From assembly GCF_004353915.1 (NCBI RefSeq), contig NZ_SMRP01000002.1, positions 618,795-682,794 of the forward strand: 64,000 nucleotides of DNA, in the 5' to 3' direction. Origin of the DNA: Paraburkholderia silviterrae. GTDB taxonomy: Bacteria; Pseudomonadota; Gammaproteobacteria; Burkholderiales; Burkholderiaceae. The notes below the pieces were generated by a model. It was not told the origin of the DNA. It ran no database searches and worked only from the letters and a program-made list of their open reading frames with translations. This document shows positions 9,813 through 18,840 of the stretch, in pieces. The stretch's first letter is position 1. Every line of letters starts with the position of its first letter. The translations under genes and the position numbers were made by a program.

Positions 9813-10765
9813 GTGCGCTCTCCCCTGCGCGCCGCCATGGCCGAAATGCGACTTCGCGCATAGAGCACCGGCGCGAGTATGGCGAGCACGGTGGCGAGCA
9901 ACACAATCGAGGCCGCGGACGCGAGCCCGATGTTCGCGCGATTGAACAGGTAATCCATGATGAACTTGCCGGGCACTTCGCTCGCGGTGCCGGGACCGCC
10001 TTGCGTCATCGCGACCACGGCGTCGTAGAGTTTCACGACCATCACGAAGAGCAGCACGAACGCCGTGGACATCGAAGTCTTCAACATCGGCACGACGATG
10101 CTCGCATAGACGCGCCAGCGCGCAATACCGTCGAGGCGCGCGGCCATCCAGATCTCTTCGTCGATGCCGCGCAGTCCCGCGAGCATCAACGCCATCACGA
10201 GGCCCGAGGCCTGCCACACCGTCGCGATCACGAGCGTATAGATCGCGAAGCGCTGCGAGACGATCCAGTCGAAGTGCGCGTGCGCGAAGCCCATGTGCTG
10301 GAGCACGGCCTGCACGCCCAGCTCGGGATTGAGGATCCATTGCCAGACGAGCCCGGTGGCCACGAACGACATCGCATACGGATAGAGGAAGATCGTGCGC
10401 AGCGCGCCCTCGGCCGCGACGCGCTGGTCGATGAAGATCGCGAGCAGCAGGCCGATCGCGAGACAGGCCGCGATGAAGCAGACGCCGTAGATCGCGAGAT
10501 TTTGCAACGAGACGATCCAGCGGTCGTTCTCGAAGAGCCGCACATACTGCGTCGCGCCGGCGAACCTGTTCGTCGGCAGCGAGCGCGAATAGGTCATCGA
10601 GACACGCGCGGTCCACAGCATCGTGCCGAGATATGCGAAGACGGCCGTGGCCGCCATGGGCAGCAGCGCGATCCATGCGGCGAGCGACCAGCGCCGCATG
10701 GGACGACCCGCGCGCTCCTGGCGGCGGGCTTGCCGTCTCTCGTGATCCAGCTTGAGCGCGTACAT
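9809..10765 (-). CDS. sugar ABC transporter permease (MalF-like)
   Basis: 318-residue inner-membrane permease with six predicted helices and an EAA-type motif around LRGIDEEIWMAARLDGIARW. It forms the channel together with the MalG-like permease, whose start codon overlaps its stop by 4 nt. The start at 10765 (MYALKLDHERR) is chosen over an in-frame codon at 10813 because the latter would run into the end of the binding-protein gene, whose stop is 7 nt upstream. The family is the glucose/glucoside GtsB-type permeases by context. Confidence 0.92.
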   Translation of the reverse strand: MYALKLDHERRQARRQERAGRPMRRWSLAAWIALLPMAATAVFAYLGTMLWTARVSMTYSRSLPTNRFAGATQYVRLFENDRWIVSLQNLAIYGVCFIAACLAIGLLLAIFIDQRVAAEGALRTIFLYPYAMSFVATGLVWQWILNPELGVQAVLQHMGFAHAHFDWIVSQRFAIYTLVIATVWQASGLVMALMLAGLRGIDEEIWMAARLDGIARWRVYASIVVPMLKTSMSTAFVLLFVMVVKLYDAVVAMTQGGPGTASEVPGKFIMDYLFNRANIGLASAASIVLLATVLAILAPVLYARSRISAMAARRGERT

Positions 10766-10772
10766 GGGCCGC

Positions 10773-12014
10773 TCAGCTCTTGATCGCCGTGGCGAAAGCT
10801 TTTTGTGCATCATCGACCGACTGGTTCTTGTTCCAGAAGTTCGTGATGACGTCCTGAAGCGCGCCTTGCATGTCAGGTGAAATCAGCATCTCCGGGTTCG
10901 GCAACTGGCGCGACTTGTCCTTCATGATCGCCATGCCCTCCTTCGCGCAGACGTCGAAGCCCGAGGTGTCCACGTCCTGGCGGATCGGTATCGAGCCCTT
11001 TTTCTCGCTGAAGGCCGCCTGCGCCTTGGGCGAGGTCATGACCGTGGCGAGCAGTTGCTGCGCTTTCACGGCCTGCGGATTGTCGGTCTTCGGAAACACG
11101 AACGCATCGCCCGCGACCATGTACGGCGAATTGGCAAAGCCGGGGAAGCAGCCGAAATCCTTGCCCGCCACCTGGTTCGCATTGGAGAACTCACCCTTTG
11201 CCCAGTCGCCCATGATCTGCACGCCCGCCTTGCCCGAAATCACCAGCGCCGTTGCGTCGTTCCAGTTGCGGCCAGGCGAGCCAGGATCGACATAGTTGTG
11301 CAGACGCTTGAAAGTCATCAGCACGTTCTTGAACGCCGGCGAATTGACGGCATTCGTGTCGCGGTCGCGGTACACCTTCATGTAGAGATTGCGGTCCATG
11401 TCGGCAAAGATCGCGTCGAAGGTGATCTTCTCCTGCCACGGCTGGCCGCCGAGCGCTAGCGGAATCAGGCCCGCCGCCTTGAGCTTGTCGAGGTCGGCGA
11501 AGAGTTCGTCGAAGTTCTTCGGCTCGCTCGCGATGCCCGCTTTCGCGAACGCCGGCTTCGAATAGAAGAACCAGTCCTGCATGTGGATGTCCACAGGCGC
11601 TGCATAGAAGTGCCCGTTCACCTTGATCTGGTTGAGCACCGATTCGGGCAGGATGGCGTTCCAGTTCTCTTTGGCCGCCACGGTATCGACATTATTCAGG
11701 AGTCCCTGGTCGATGAGATCGTGGAACTGTTTGGATGTGTTGAATTGCGCCGCTGTAGGCGGCTCGCCGCCGACGATGCGGTTGATCGCCGTGGCACGCG
11801 CCTGGTCCGCGCCGGCAATCGCGTTGTCGACCCACTGGCCGCCCGCCTGGTCATAGGCTTGCGCGAATTGCCTGATGGCGGCCGATTCGCCACCCGAGGT
11901 CCACCAGTGAATCACGGTGGCCTTGAGCGGCGCGTCCGCTGCGTGGGCCACGACGGCGCCGGCCAGGGCCAGCGCCGCGACGATGCCGCGCAGGACGAGT
12001 GCGTGTTGCTTCAT
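10773..12014 (-). CDS. sugar ABC transporter substrate-binding protein (GtsA-like)
   Basis: Periplasmic solute-binding protein, 413 residues, with a Sec signal peptide cleaved after AHA (about residue 25). The mature protein starts with VIHWWTSGGESAAIRQFA, and segments such as LALGGQPWQ, GRNWNDAT and GDWAKGEFS resemble, from memory, the glucose-binding GtsA family of pseudomonads. The adjacent beta-glucosidase suggests that the natural substrate is a beta-glucoside such as cellobiose, or glucose itself. AAGGAG is well placed before the ATG, and the 45-nt stem-loop cassette lies directly upstream of it, at 12025-12069. Confidence 0.92.
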   Translation of the reverse strand: MKQHALVLRGIVAALALAGAVVAHAADAPLKATVIHWWTSGGESAAIRQFAQAYDQAGGQWVDNAIAGADQARATAINRIVGGEPPTAAQFNTSKQFHDLIDQGLLNNVDTVAAKENWNAILPESVLNQIKVNGHFYAAPVDIHMQDWFFYSKPAFAKAGIASEPKNFDELFADLDKLKAAGLIPLALGGQPWQEKITFDAIFADMDRNLYMKVYRDRDTNAVNSPAFKNVLMTFKRLHNYVDPGSPGRNWNDATALVISGKAGVQIMGDWAKGEFSNANQVAGKDFGCFPGFANSPYMVAGDAFVFPKTDNPQAVKAQQLLATVMTSPKAQAAFSEKKGSIPIRQDVDTSGFDVCAKEGMAIMKDKSRQLPNPEMLISPDMQGALQDVITNFWNKNQSVDDAQKAFATAIKS

Positions 12015-12024
12015 TGCGTCTCCT

Positions 12025-12069
12025 TGTCGACCAGAGTTAGCGCTTTAGCGCTTACTCTGGTCCCATGCA
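12025..12069 (-). repeat. 45-nt stem-loop cassette, copy 2 (canonical)
   Basis: Identical in all 45 nt to copy 1. Arms lie at 12029-12043 and 12048-12062 with loop TTTA. It sits between the beta-glucosidase and binding-protein genes and adjoins the Shine-Dalgarno of the binding-protein gene on its sense-strand 3' side. It is followed by GAGC, as is copy 4. Confidence 0.9.
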
Positions 12070-12108
12070 GAGCCCGGAATGCTCCGGTTTGTCTGCTAAT
12101 CGATGAAG

Positions 12109-13524
12109 TCAAACTCGCGCGCCCCGCTCCGCGATGAAGCGCGCAATCAGTTCCGCGCTGCGCTTGGGTGTGCGCATTTGCGTGCCGTAGTCCACATGCA
12201 CGACACCGAAGCGCCGCTCATAGCCGAACGCCCACTCGAAGTTATCGAGCAGCGACCACACGAAATAGCCGCGCACATCCACGCCCGCCTTGATCGCGGC
12301 ATCGACGGCGGCTAGATGGCGCTTGAGGAACGAGATGCGCTGCGCATCGTCCACCTGTCCGTCACGTACCCGGTCGTCGGAGGCCATGCCGTTCTCGGTG
12401 ATGTACACGGGCGGCAGGTTTTCATACGTTCGACGAAAACCCACAAGCAAATCGCGCAGACCGTCCGGATAGACCTCCCAGCCCATCTGCGTGCGCTCGA
12501 CGCCGGCGAGCGGCACTTCGACGAAGCCGTGCGCGCCATCGCTTTTCACATGGGTCCGGAAATAGTAGTTGATGCCGAGGAAGTCGAGCGGTGCGGCAAT
12601 CGTCTGCATGTCGCCGTCCAGCACGAGCGGCTCGGTGCCCGGCCACAGCTCGAACAGTTCGGCCGGATACTCGCCCTTGAAGAGCGGATCGAGAATCCAG
12701 GCGTTGTGCTGGACTTCGAAGCGGCGCGCGGCGGTGCGGTCGGCGGGCGAGTCCGAATCCGGCGTGCCACGCCCGACGTTCGCGACAATGCCCTTGGCCG
12801 AGTGCGGATCGTTCGCGCGCAGCGCCGCAACAGCAAGCCCGTGGCCCAGCAGCAGATGATGCATGGCCTGAGTCGCATAGCGCGCTTGCGCGAGGCCCGG
12901 CGCGTGATGGCCGTTGCCATAGCCGAGATACGCCGAGCACCACGGTTCGTTGAGCGTCATCCACGCGTCGACGAGGCCCGAGAATTCGCGGCTCATGAGA
13001 TCGGCGTAGTCGGCGAACCGATACGCGGTGTCGCGGTTGAGCCAGCCGCCGCGGTCTTGCAGATGCTGCGGCAAGTCCCAGTGATAGAGCGTCGCAAAGG
13101 TCTGGATGCCCTTCTCCTTCAGGCGCTCCAGCAAGCGCCTGTAGAAGCCGATGCCCTTCGCGTTGGGACGGCCCGACGCGTCCATCACGCGTGGCCAGGC
13201 GATCGAGAAGCGATAGGCCTCGAAATTCAGCGCTTCGAGCAGATCGAGGTCGCCTTCCCAGCGGTGGTAGTGGTCGCAGGCCACGGCGCCCGTGTCGCCT
13301 GCGAGCACTTTGCCGGGTGTGGCGCTGAAGGTGTCCCAGATCGAAGGCAGCCGGCCGTCTTCGGCCACGGCGCCTTCGATCTGGTACGACGCGGTGGCCG
13401 CGCCTAGCAGGAAATCGCGCCGCCACAGCGCGGAATCGGGCGACGGCGTGAAGGCGTCGCCTTCGAGCGTGGCGCTCGGGGCGGTCGGGGCGGCGTGTGG
13501 CGAAGCGGCGATATCGTGTGTCAC
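12109..13524 (-). CDS. GH1 beta-glucosidase
   Basis: Hydrolyses beta-linked glucosides, here probably after import by the downstream ABC transporter. The 471-residue glycoside hydrolase family 1 TIM barrel carries the acid/base glutamate in TLNEP (Glu193) and the nucleophile in YITENG (Glu377); the N-terminal FLLGAATASYQIEGA is the family signature. There is no signal peptide, so it is cytoplasmic. I chose the GTG at 13524 because AGGAG lies 6 nt before it; an in-frame extension to 13566 lacks a ribosome site. First gene of the operon, with a LacI operator at 13582-13597. Confidence 0.93.
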   Translation of the reverse strand: MTHDIAASPHAAPTAPSATLEGDAFTPSPDSALWRRDFLLGAATASYQIEGAVAEDGRLPSIWDTFSATPGKVLAGDTGAVACDHYHRWEGDLDLLEALNFEAYRFSIAWPRVMDASGRPNAKGIGFYRRLLERLKEKGIQTFATLYHWDLPQHLQDRGGWLNRDTAYRFADYADLMSREFSGLVDAWMTLNEPWCSAYLGYGNGHHAPGLAQARYATQAMHHLLLGHGLAVAALRANDPHSAKGIVANVGRGTPDSDSPADRTAARRFEVQHNAWILDPLFKGEYPAELFELWPGTEPLVLDGDMQTIAAPLDFLGINYYFRTHVKSDGAHGFVEVPLAGVERTQMGWEVYPDGLRDLLVGFRRTYENLPPVYITENGMASDDRVRDGQVDDAQRISFLKRHLAAVDAAIKAGVDVRGYFVWSLLDNFEWAFGYERRFGVVHVDYGTQMRTPKRSAELIARFIAERGARV

Positions 13525-13581
13525 GAAAGCTCCTGCGCGAGGACCGCGAGCCGGGTGTTGCTGCAACCCGCCGGCGGCGGA

Positions 13582-13597
13582 GTGGAAGCGCTTCCAC
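13582..13597. promoter_or_regulatory. LacI-type operator of the beta-glucoside operon
   Basis: GTGGAAGCGCTTCCAC is a perfect 16-bp palindrome with the central CG typical of LacI/GalR operators. It lies just downstream of the promoter at 13612-13641 and 58 bp upstream of the glucosidase start, a position that would block initiation. Confidence 0.8.
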
Positions 13598-13611
13598 AGC
13601 GCTTGAGGCGC

Positions 13612-13641
13612 ACAATATCAGCCGCGAAATCCCGCGGGCAA
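13612..13641 (-). promoter_or_regulatory. sigma70-like promoter of the beta-glucoside operon
   Basis: On the minus strand TTGCCC (13641-13636), an 18-nt spacer and TATTGT (13617-13612). The transcription start would fall beside or within the LacI operator at 13582-13597. Confidence 0.5.
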
Positions 13642-13790
13642 TCCGGGTTTCTCTGGAGGCTTTGAAGTCGTTCCTGCCCAGCGCGCGAACTGCCGAAGAA
13701 CTGCCATCGGGCAGCCGTCGGCAATGCGTCAGGCACACGCGCGAGGCGGCCACAGCGGGGCTCGCCCGCCGCGCGCTGCGTCAGGCTGCG

Positions 13791-15467
13791 TCACTCATCC
13801 GTGTGCGCGTCGAGATCGGGATGCACGGCCGCAAGGGCCTCGTGCAGCGTCGTGTAGATGTTCTCCGCGCCCACCACGGGCGTAATGCCGTGCCGATCCA
13901 TGTCCGCGCGCAGGTATCGGTTGACCCGCCCGAGTATCACTTTGATGCCGCGCTTGCGCAGCGACTCGCATAGTTCGTTGACCGAACGGCCTGCCGAATA
14001 ATCGACATCGGTGATCGCGCCCGCATCGATCACGAGCGAGTGAACGGGTGCCGGCGCACCGTCGATCAGGCCCCGCACCTCGTCGACGAAAAGATGATCG
14101 TTGGCGTAGAAGAGGTCTGCGCCGAAGCGGTAAACGATGAGCCCGGGCGCGGTCACGAGACCCGCGTGCGCGGGCACGGGCATCCAGCGGCCCGCGTCAT
14201 TGGGCTCGAGCACCATCGTGTGCGGCCGGTAGCTGTGGCGCACGTGGCGCAGCAACGAGAGCGCGATCGCAATGAGGATGCCGTTCTCCACGCCGATCAC
14301 GACCACGGAGATCGCGGTGGTCATGGCGAGGCGGAACTCGCCGCGGCTCTCACGGCGAATGTCGATCAACTGGCCGATATGCACGAGCCCGACAGCAATC
14401 GTGAACACGATCGCTGCCAGCACGCAGCGCGGCAGATATTGCAGCCAGTGGCTGAAGAACAGCAGCACGACCACGACGACGCCCGCGAACACGAGCTGCG
14501 CGAACTGGCTGCGCGCGCCGGCCTGCTCGCCCATGGCCGTTTGCGTCGGGCTGCCGTTCACGACGAAGGCGCCGCTCAGCGATGCCGCCGCGTTCGCCGC
14601 GGCGAGGCCCAGCAGATTCTGGTCTTCGTCCACGCGCTCGCCGTAGCGCTCGGCAAAAGCGCGGCTCGTCGCAGCGCTCTGCGCGACGATGATGACGAAG
14701 CACGAGGCCGCCACCTGCAGCAAATCGATCATCTCAAACCAGCCGACGGCCGGAAACGTAATATGCGGCAGCCCCCCTTGCACCGGCCCGGTCACGGCGA
14801 TGCCGTGGCCCGCGAAATCGAACATGGCGCTCGCGGCAATGCCGCCGATCACCGCAACCAGCGCCACCGGCCAGCCCGGCCTCAAGCGCTTGAAGAGGAG
14901 AATCACCGCGACCACGAATGCGGCAATGGCAAGCGTCTGCCAGTGAATGGCGGAAAACTGCATGACGATCTGCTTGATCTGCAGGACGGTGCGCCGCGAG
15001 GTGAACGGGATGCCGAGCATGTCGCCGAGCATGGCCACGCCCACCTGCACGCCCACGCCGGTGAGAAAACCCACCAGCACCGTGCGCGAGAGAAAGTCGG
15101 CGAGAAAGCCCAGCCGGAAGATGCGGGCGAGCAGCAGAAGGACCGCCGTGAGCAGCGCAGTCATGCCGGCCAGCGCGACATATTCGGCGCTCGAAGGCGC
15201 CGCCATAGCGGAGAGCTTGCTCGCGAAGATGGTGGCCGTGGCCGAATCCGCGGCCACCACGAGGTGGCGCGAAGCGCCAAAGAGTGCGAACGCAATCAGT
15301 GGCAGGAAGCCCGTATAGATGCCGGTGACGGCCGGCATGCCGGCAATGCGCGCATAGCCGAGCAGTTGCGGGATGTTCATCGACGCGAGCAGCACGCCCG
15401 CTTTCGCGTCGCGCAAAGCCCCGGCGCGGTTGAGCGGCCGCACGCCGCTGAACAGGTCAAACGCCAT
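13791..15467 (-). CDS. SulP-family anion transporter with STAS domain
   Basis: Inner-membrane secondary transporter for sulfate, bicarbonate or dicarboxylates. The 558 residues comprise a membrane domain with 10 or more helices (about 1-420) and a C-terminal STAS domain (about 440-540), with VHSLVIDAGAITDVDYSAG matching the core of anti-sigma-antagonist-like STAS domains. The start at 15467 (MAFDLFSG) follows a good AAGGAAG; the longer open frame to 15668 looks non-coding. The substrate cannot be read from the sequence. It has no functional link to its neighbours that I can see. Confidence 0.9.
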   Translation of the reverse strand: MAFDLFSGVRPLNRAGALRDAKAGVLLASMNIPQLLGYARIAGMPAVTGIYTGFLPLIAFALFGASRHLVVAADSATATIFASKLSAMAAPSSAEYVALAGMTALLTAVLLLLARIFRLGFLADFLSRTVLVGFLTGVGVQVGVAMLGDMLGIPFTSRRTVLQIKQIVMQFSAIHWQTLAIAAFVVAVILLFKRLRPGWPVALVAVIGGIAASAMFDFAGHGIAVTGPVQGGLPHITFPAVGWFEMIDLLQVAASCFVIIVAQSAATSRAFAERYGERVDEDQNLLGLAAANAAASLSGAFVVNGSPTQTAMGEQAGARSQFAQLVFAGVVVVVLLFFSHWLQYLPRCVLAAIVFTIAVGLVHIGQLIDIRRESRGEFRLAMTTAISVVVIGVENGILIAIALSLLRHVRHSYRPHTMVLEPNDAGRWMPVPAHAGLVTAPGLIVYRFGADLFYANDHLFVDEVRGLIDGAPAPVHSLVIDAGAITDVDYSAGRSVNELCESLRKRGIKVILGRVNRYLRADMDRHGITPVVGAENIYTTLHEALAAVHPDLDAHTDE

Positions 15468-15620
15468 GACGGCTTCCTTTCGATTGTTGCATCCGCATAG
15501 GTTCCTGAATGATCGATACGTTATACGAGGCGGGATAGCGCCGTATCTTAGCGCGGCATGGCGCGTTCGTTCAGGGCCGCTTGCAATGCTGAAATCAAAG
15601 CGAAAGGCACGCTGCGCGAC

Positions 15621-15653
15621 AACAAGAAAAAGGCCAGCGCGCTGGCTGGCCTT
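15621..15653 (-). terminator. rho-independent terminator of the prkA-yeaH-spoVR operon
   Basis: On the minus strand the stem AAGGCCAGC / GCTGGCCTT is followed by a T-rich tract (TTTTTCTTGTT, sharing its first bases with the stem). It lies about 35 nt after the spoVR stop. Confidence 0.8.
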
Positions 15654-15686
15654 CGGTGGCAATGCCAATTGGCGAAAGCGTGGGCG

Positions 15687-17210
15687 TTACACCCGCACGG
15701 GCGGCGGCACGTAACGGCATTCGTAGCGCTTCCTGACCGTGCCGTTCTCGTCGACGCTTTCCAGATACACGTCGAACTGCCACAGCCGCGCCATGTGCCG
15801 CAGCACTTCGTCGGTGTCGCCCGACAGGTGGCGGTTATCGCTCATGAAGTGGCGCAGCGTGAGACTGCGGTCGCCGCGCGTGTTCACCGACCACACCTGA
15901 ATGTTGGGCTCGCGGTGATGCATGTCATACTGCCGCGAGAGGGCTTGGCGCACGTACTGGTAGCCGCTTTCGTCATGGATGGCGGAGACTTCGAGCGCGT
16001 CGCGCATGTCGTCGTCGAGCACCGAGAACAGGCGCATTTCGCGGATCAGATGCGGCGACAAATACTGCGCGACAAAGCTCTCATCCTTGAAGTTGCGCAT
16101 CGCGTAGTGCAGCGCCTTGAGCCACGGGCTGCCGGCAAGCTCCGGGAACCATTTGCGGTCTTCTTCCGTGGGGTTTTCGCAGATGCGGCGAATGTCGCTC
16201 ATCATCGAAAAGCCCAGTGCGTACGGATTGATCCCGCTGTAGTAGTGCTTGGTGACCGGCGGCTGATAGACCACATTGCTGTGCGAGTGCAGGAACTCCA
16301 TCATGAAGCCGTCTTCGAGCTTGCCCTGCGCATACAGCGTGTTGAGCAGCGTGTAATGCCAGAACGTGGCCCAGCCCTCGTTCATCACCTGAGTCTGGCG
16401 TTGCGGATAGAAGTACTGACCCACCTTGCGCACGATGCGGATGACTTCGCGCTCCCAGGGCTCGAGCAGCGGCGAGTTCTTTTCGGCGAAGTACAGCAGG
16501 TTTTCCTGCGGCTCGGGCGGAAAGCGTTCGTCGACTTCCTCGGCAATGGGCTGCTGCGTCTTCGGCAGCGTGCGCCACAGTTCGTTGACCTGAGATTGCA
16601 GATACGCTGCGCGCTCGCGGCGTAGCGCGGCCTCGCGCTCGAGCGAGAGCTTCTGCGGCCGCTTGTAGCGGTCCACGCCGTAATTCATGAGCGCGTGGCA
16701 CGAGTCGAGCAGTTCCTCCACGCGGTCCAGACCGAAGCGCTCCTCGCATTCGGCAATGTAGTTCTTCGCGTAGACGAGGTAGTCGATGATCGCGTGCGCG
16801 TCCGTCCAGAGCTTGAAGAGATAGTTGCCCTTGAAGAACGAGTTGTGTCCGTACGCCGCGTGCGCGATGACGAGCGCCTGCATCGTCATCGTGTTCTCTT
16901 CCATCAGATACGCAATGCACGGATTCGAATTGATGACGATCTCATAGGCGAGACCCATCTGGCCCCGGCGATAGCTTTTCTCGGTGGAGAGAAAGTGCTT
17001 GCCGAACGACCAGTGGCGATAATTGACCGGCATGCCGACCGACGCATAGGCGTCCATCATCTGCTCGGCGCTGATCAGCTCGAGCTGGATCGGATACACG
17101 TCCAGCTCGTATTGCTCTGCAACATGCGAGATATGCGTGTCGTATTCTTCGATCAGCTCGAAGGTCCAGTCGGATGGGCACGGCAACGGCCGTCTGTCGG
17201 CTACGTTCAT
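15687..17210 (-). CDS. SpoVR family protein
   Basis: 507-residue member of the SpoVR/YcgB family, a conserved cytoplasmic protein of unknown biochemical activity that is usually encoded with prkA and yeaH and linked to stationary-phase or starvation stress. Seen here: SDWTFELIEEYDTHI at the start of the domain, a central HAAYGHNSFFKGNYLF and INPYALGFSMM. The start at 17210 (MNVADRRPLP) has AGGGA 9 nt upstream. The frame stays open to an ATG at 17417 that overlaps the yeaH stop (ATGA), which would add about 69 low-complexity residues rich in Pro, His and Arg. Last gene of its operon, followed by a terminator. Confidence 0.9.
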   Translation of the reverse strand: MNVADRRPLPCPSDWTFELIEEYDTHISHVAEQYELDVYPIQLELISAEQMMDAYASVGMPVNYRHWSFGKHFLSTEKSYRRGQMGLAYEIVINSNPCIAYLMEENTMTMQALVIAHAAYGHNSFFKGNYLFKLWTDAHAIIDYLVYAKNYIAECEERFGLDRVEELLDSCHALMNYGVDRYKRPQKLSLEREAALRRERAAYLQSQVNELWRTLPKTQQPIAEEVDERFPPEPQENLLYFAEKNSPLLEPWEREVIRIVRKVGQYFYPQRQTQVMNEGWATFWHYTLLNTLYAQGKLEDGFMMEFLHSHSNVVYQPPVTKHYYSGINPYALGFSMMSDIRRICENPTEEDRKWFPELAGSPWLKALHYAMRNFKDESFVAQYLSPHLIREMRLFSVLDDDMRDALEVSAIHDESGYQYVRQALSRQYDMHHREPNIQVWSVNTRGDRSLTLRHFMSDNRHLSGDTDEVLRHMARLWQFDVYLESVDENGTVRKRYECRYVPPPVRV

Positions 17211-17413
17211 ATGCAATTCCCTGGTTTCCGGAAGCCGGGGTTCAGGGAGGTCATGGTCGGGGAGCCCGTGCGCGTCTGGGCGCGCCGGCTCGGCCGGGTG
17301 TCCCCCCCGTTTTGCGGCGGCCTCGTGATCGCCGTGCTGTCCTTTCCCGTGGCCGCCGGTCTTGCGGCGCTCCGGCTGATAGCCGCGCGCCTCGTTGTGC
17401 AGGTGGCGTGTCG

Positions 17414-18682
17414 TCATGAAGTCTCCACCTGCTTTTCGAAAAGCTCTCGGAACACCGGGTAGATGTCCGCCGCGTTGTCCACCTTCTTCATCGCCAGATG
17501 CTGCTCGCTAAGCGCCAGCTGCGCATATTCGAGCCAGAGGTTCTGCTCCTCCGGCGTCACTTGAATATAGGCAAAATAACGCACCTGAGGCAGGATGTCA
17601 TCCGCGAGAAGCTTGCGGCACTTCGGCGAATCGTCGGTCCAATTGTCGCCGTCCGAGGCCTGTGCCCCGTAAATGTTCCATTCGCTCGGCGAATAACGGT
17701 CCTCGATCACCTTCTTCATGAGCTCCAGCGCGCTCGACACGACCGTGCCGCCGCTTTCCGTCGAATGAAAGAAGGTGTCCTCGTCCACTTCCTCGGCGCG
17801 CGTGTGGTGGCGGATGAAGACCACCTCGATTTTCTCGTAATTGCGCTTGAGGAACAGGTACAGCAGGATGAAGAAGCGCTTGGAGAGATCCTTGCGCTGC
17901 TCGTCCATCGACCCGGACACATCCATCAGACAAAACATCACGGCCTGGCTCGACGGCTGCGGCTGCTTTACGCGGTTCACGTAACGCAAGTCGAAGGGGT
18001 CGATGAACGGGATGCGCCAGATGCGCCCGCGCAAATGGTGGATCTGCTCCTCGAGCTGCTTGATGTCTTCGCGCCGGTCGGACGGATCGGCCATCAGCGC
18101 CTCGAGCTGCTCTTCGAGGTCGTGCAGCTCGTTGACGAGCGGCGCGCCCAGTGCGATGCGCCGGCCCAGTGCGCTCCTGAGCGAGCGCACCACGTCGATG
18201 TTGTTGGGCGTGCCCTCGGCGGCCCAGCCCGCGCGGATGCTCTTCCACGTGGGCACGGCCATCAGATGGGTCTTGATGAGGCGCGGCAGCTCGAGGTCGT
18301 CGAAGAAGTACTGCATGAACTCTTCGCGCGAGAGCTCGAACACGAAGTCGTCCTGACCTTCGCCCTCGTTGCTCGCCTGGCTGCCACCCCCGCCCCCGCC
18401 GCCTTGCGGACGCGGAATGCGGTCGCCGCGAATGTAGTCCTCGTTGCCGGGGTGCACCATTTCGCGCCGGCCGCCGGGGCCGTGCCGGAACGACGGCTCG
18501 GCAATGTCCTTGCGCGGGATGGTGATGCTCTGGTTGCTTTGGATGTCCTTGATGCTGCGGTCACGCACCGCTTCCGAGACGGCGTGACGAATATAGTTCT
18601 TCACACGGCGCAAAAAGCGCTCGCGATTGGCAATGCTCTTGTTCTTGCCGGCCAGCCTGCGGTCGATGATTTGATGAAGCAC
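17414..18682 (-). CDS. yeaH: YeaH-like protein (DUF444, VWA-like)
   Basis: 422-residue DUF444 protein and partner of the PrkA kinase in a widely conserved stress operon. It begins LHQIIDRRLAGKNKSIANRE, typical of the family, has a Gly-rich linker (GGGGGGGS, about residue 100) and a C-terminal VWA-like domain with the metal-site motif DVSGSMDEQ. The start is taken as GTG 18682, which has GGGAG 7 nt upstream; GTG 18700 is an alternative with no ribosome site. It lies 158 nt after prkA, and that gap contains a strong hairpin. Confidence 0.92.
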   Translation of the reverse strand: MLHQIIDRRLAGKNKSIANRERFLRRVKNYIRHAVSEAVRDRSIKDIQSNQSITIPRKDIAEPSFRHGPGGRREMVHPGNEDYIRGDRIPRPQGGGGGGGSQASNEGEGQDDFVFELSREEFMQYFFDDLELPRLIKTHLMAVPTWKSIRAGWAAEGTPNNIDVVRSLRSALGRRIALGAPLVNELHDLEEQLEALMADPSDRREDIKQLEEQIHHLRGRIWRIPFIDPFDLRYVNRVKQPQPSSQAVMFCLMDVSGSMDEQRKDLSKRFFILLYLFLKRNYEKIEVVFIRHHTRAEEVDEDTFFHSTESGGTVVSSALELMKKVIEDRYSPSEWNIYGAQASDGDNWTDDSPKCRKLLADDILPQVRYFAYIQVTPEEQNLWLEYAQLALSEQHLAMKKVDNAADIYPVFRELFEKQVETS

Positions 18683-18787
18683 ATCCAGTCTCCCGCTCAC
18701 GTTTCGAATGGGCGAAGTGCGCAGTCTGGAATGCCACGTTCACTGACTCACGGCTTCGTGGCCTGCGCCCCGCCGGATTTCCTTTTT

Positions 18788-18816
18788 GCGCCGCCGCATG
18801 AAACCTGCGGCGGCGC
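18788..18816. other. intercistronic hairpin between prkA and yeaH
   Basis: An 11-bp perfect stem GCGCCGCCGCA / TGCGGCGGCGC with a 7-nt loop. On the coding (minus) strand it is followed by AAAAAGG rather than by U, so it is not a standard terminator. It may mark an RNA-processing site or protect the prkA message. Confidence 0.5.
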
Positions 18817-18840
18817 AGCAGGAAGGTATTGCTTCTGCGC

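Noticed and set aside
14040..15500. 486-codon plus-strand frame opposite the SulP gene
   Set aside because: Antisense shadow with no family motif; SulP on the other strand has clear membrane and STAS domains.
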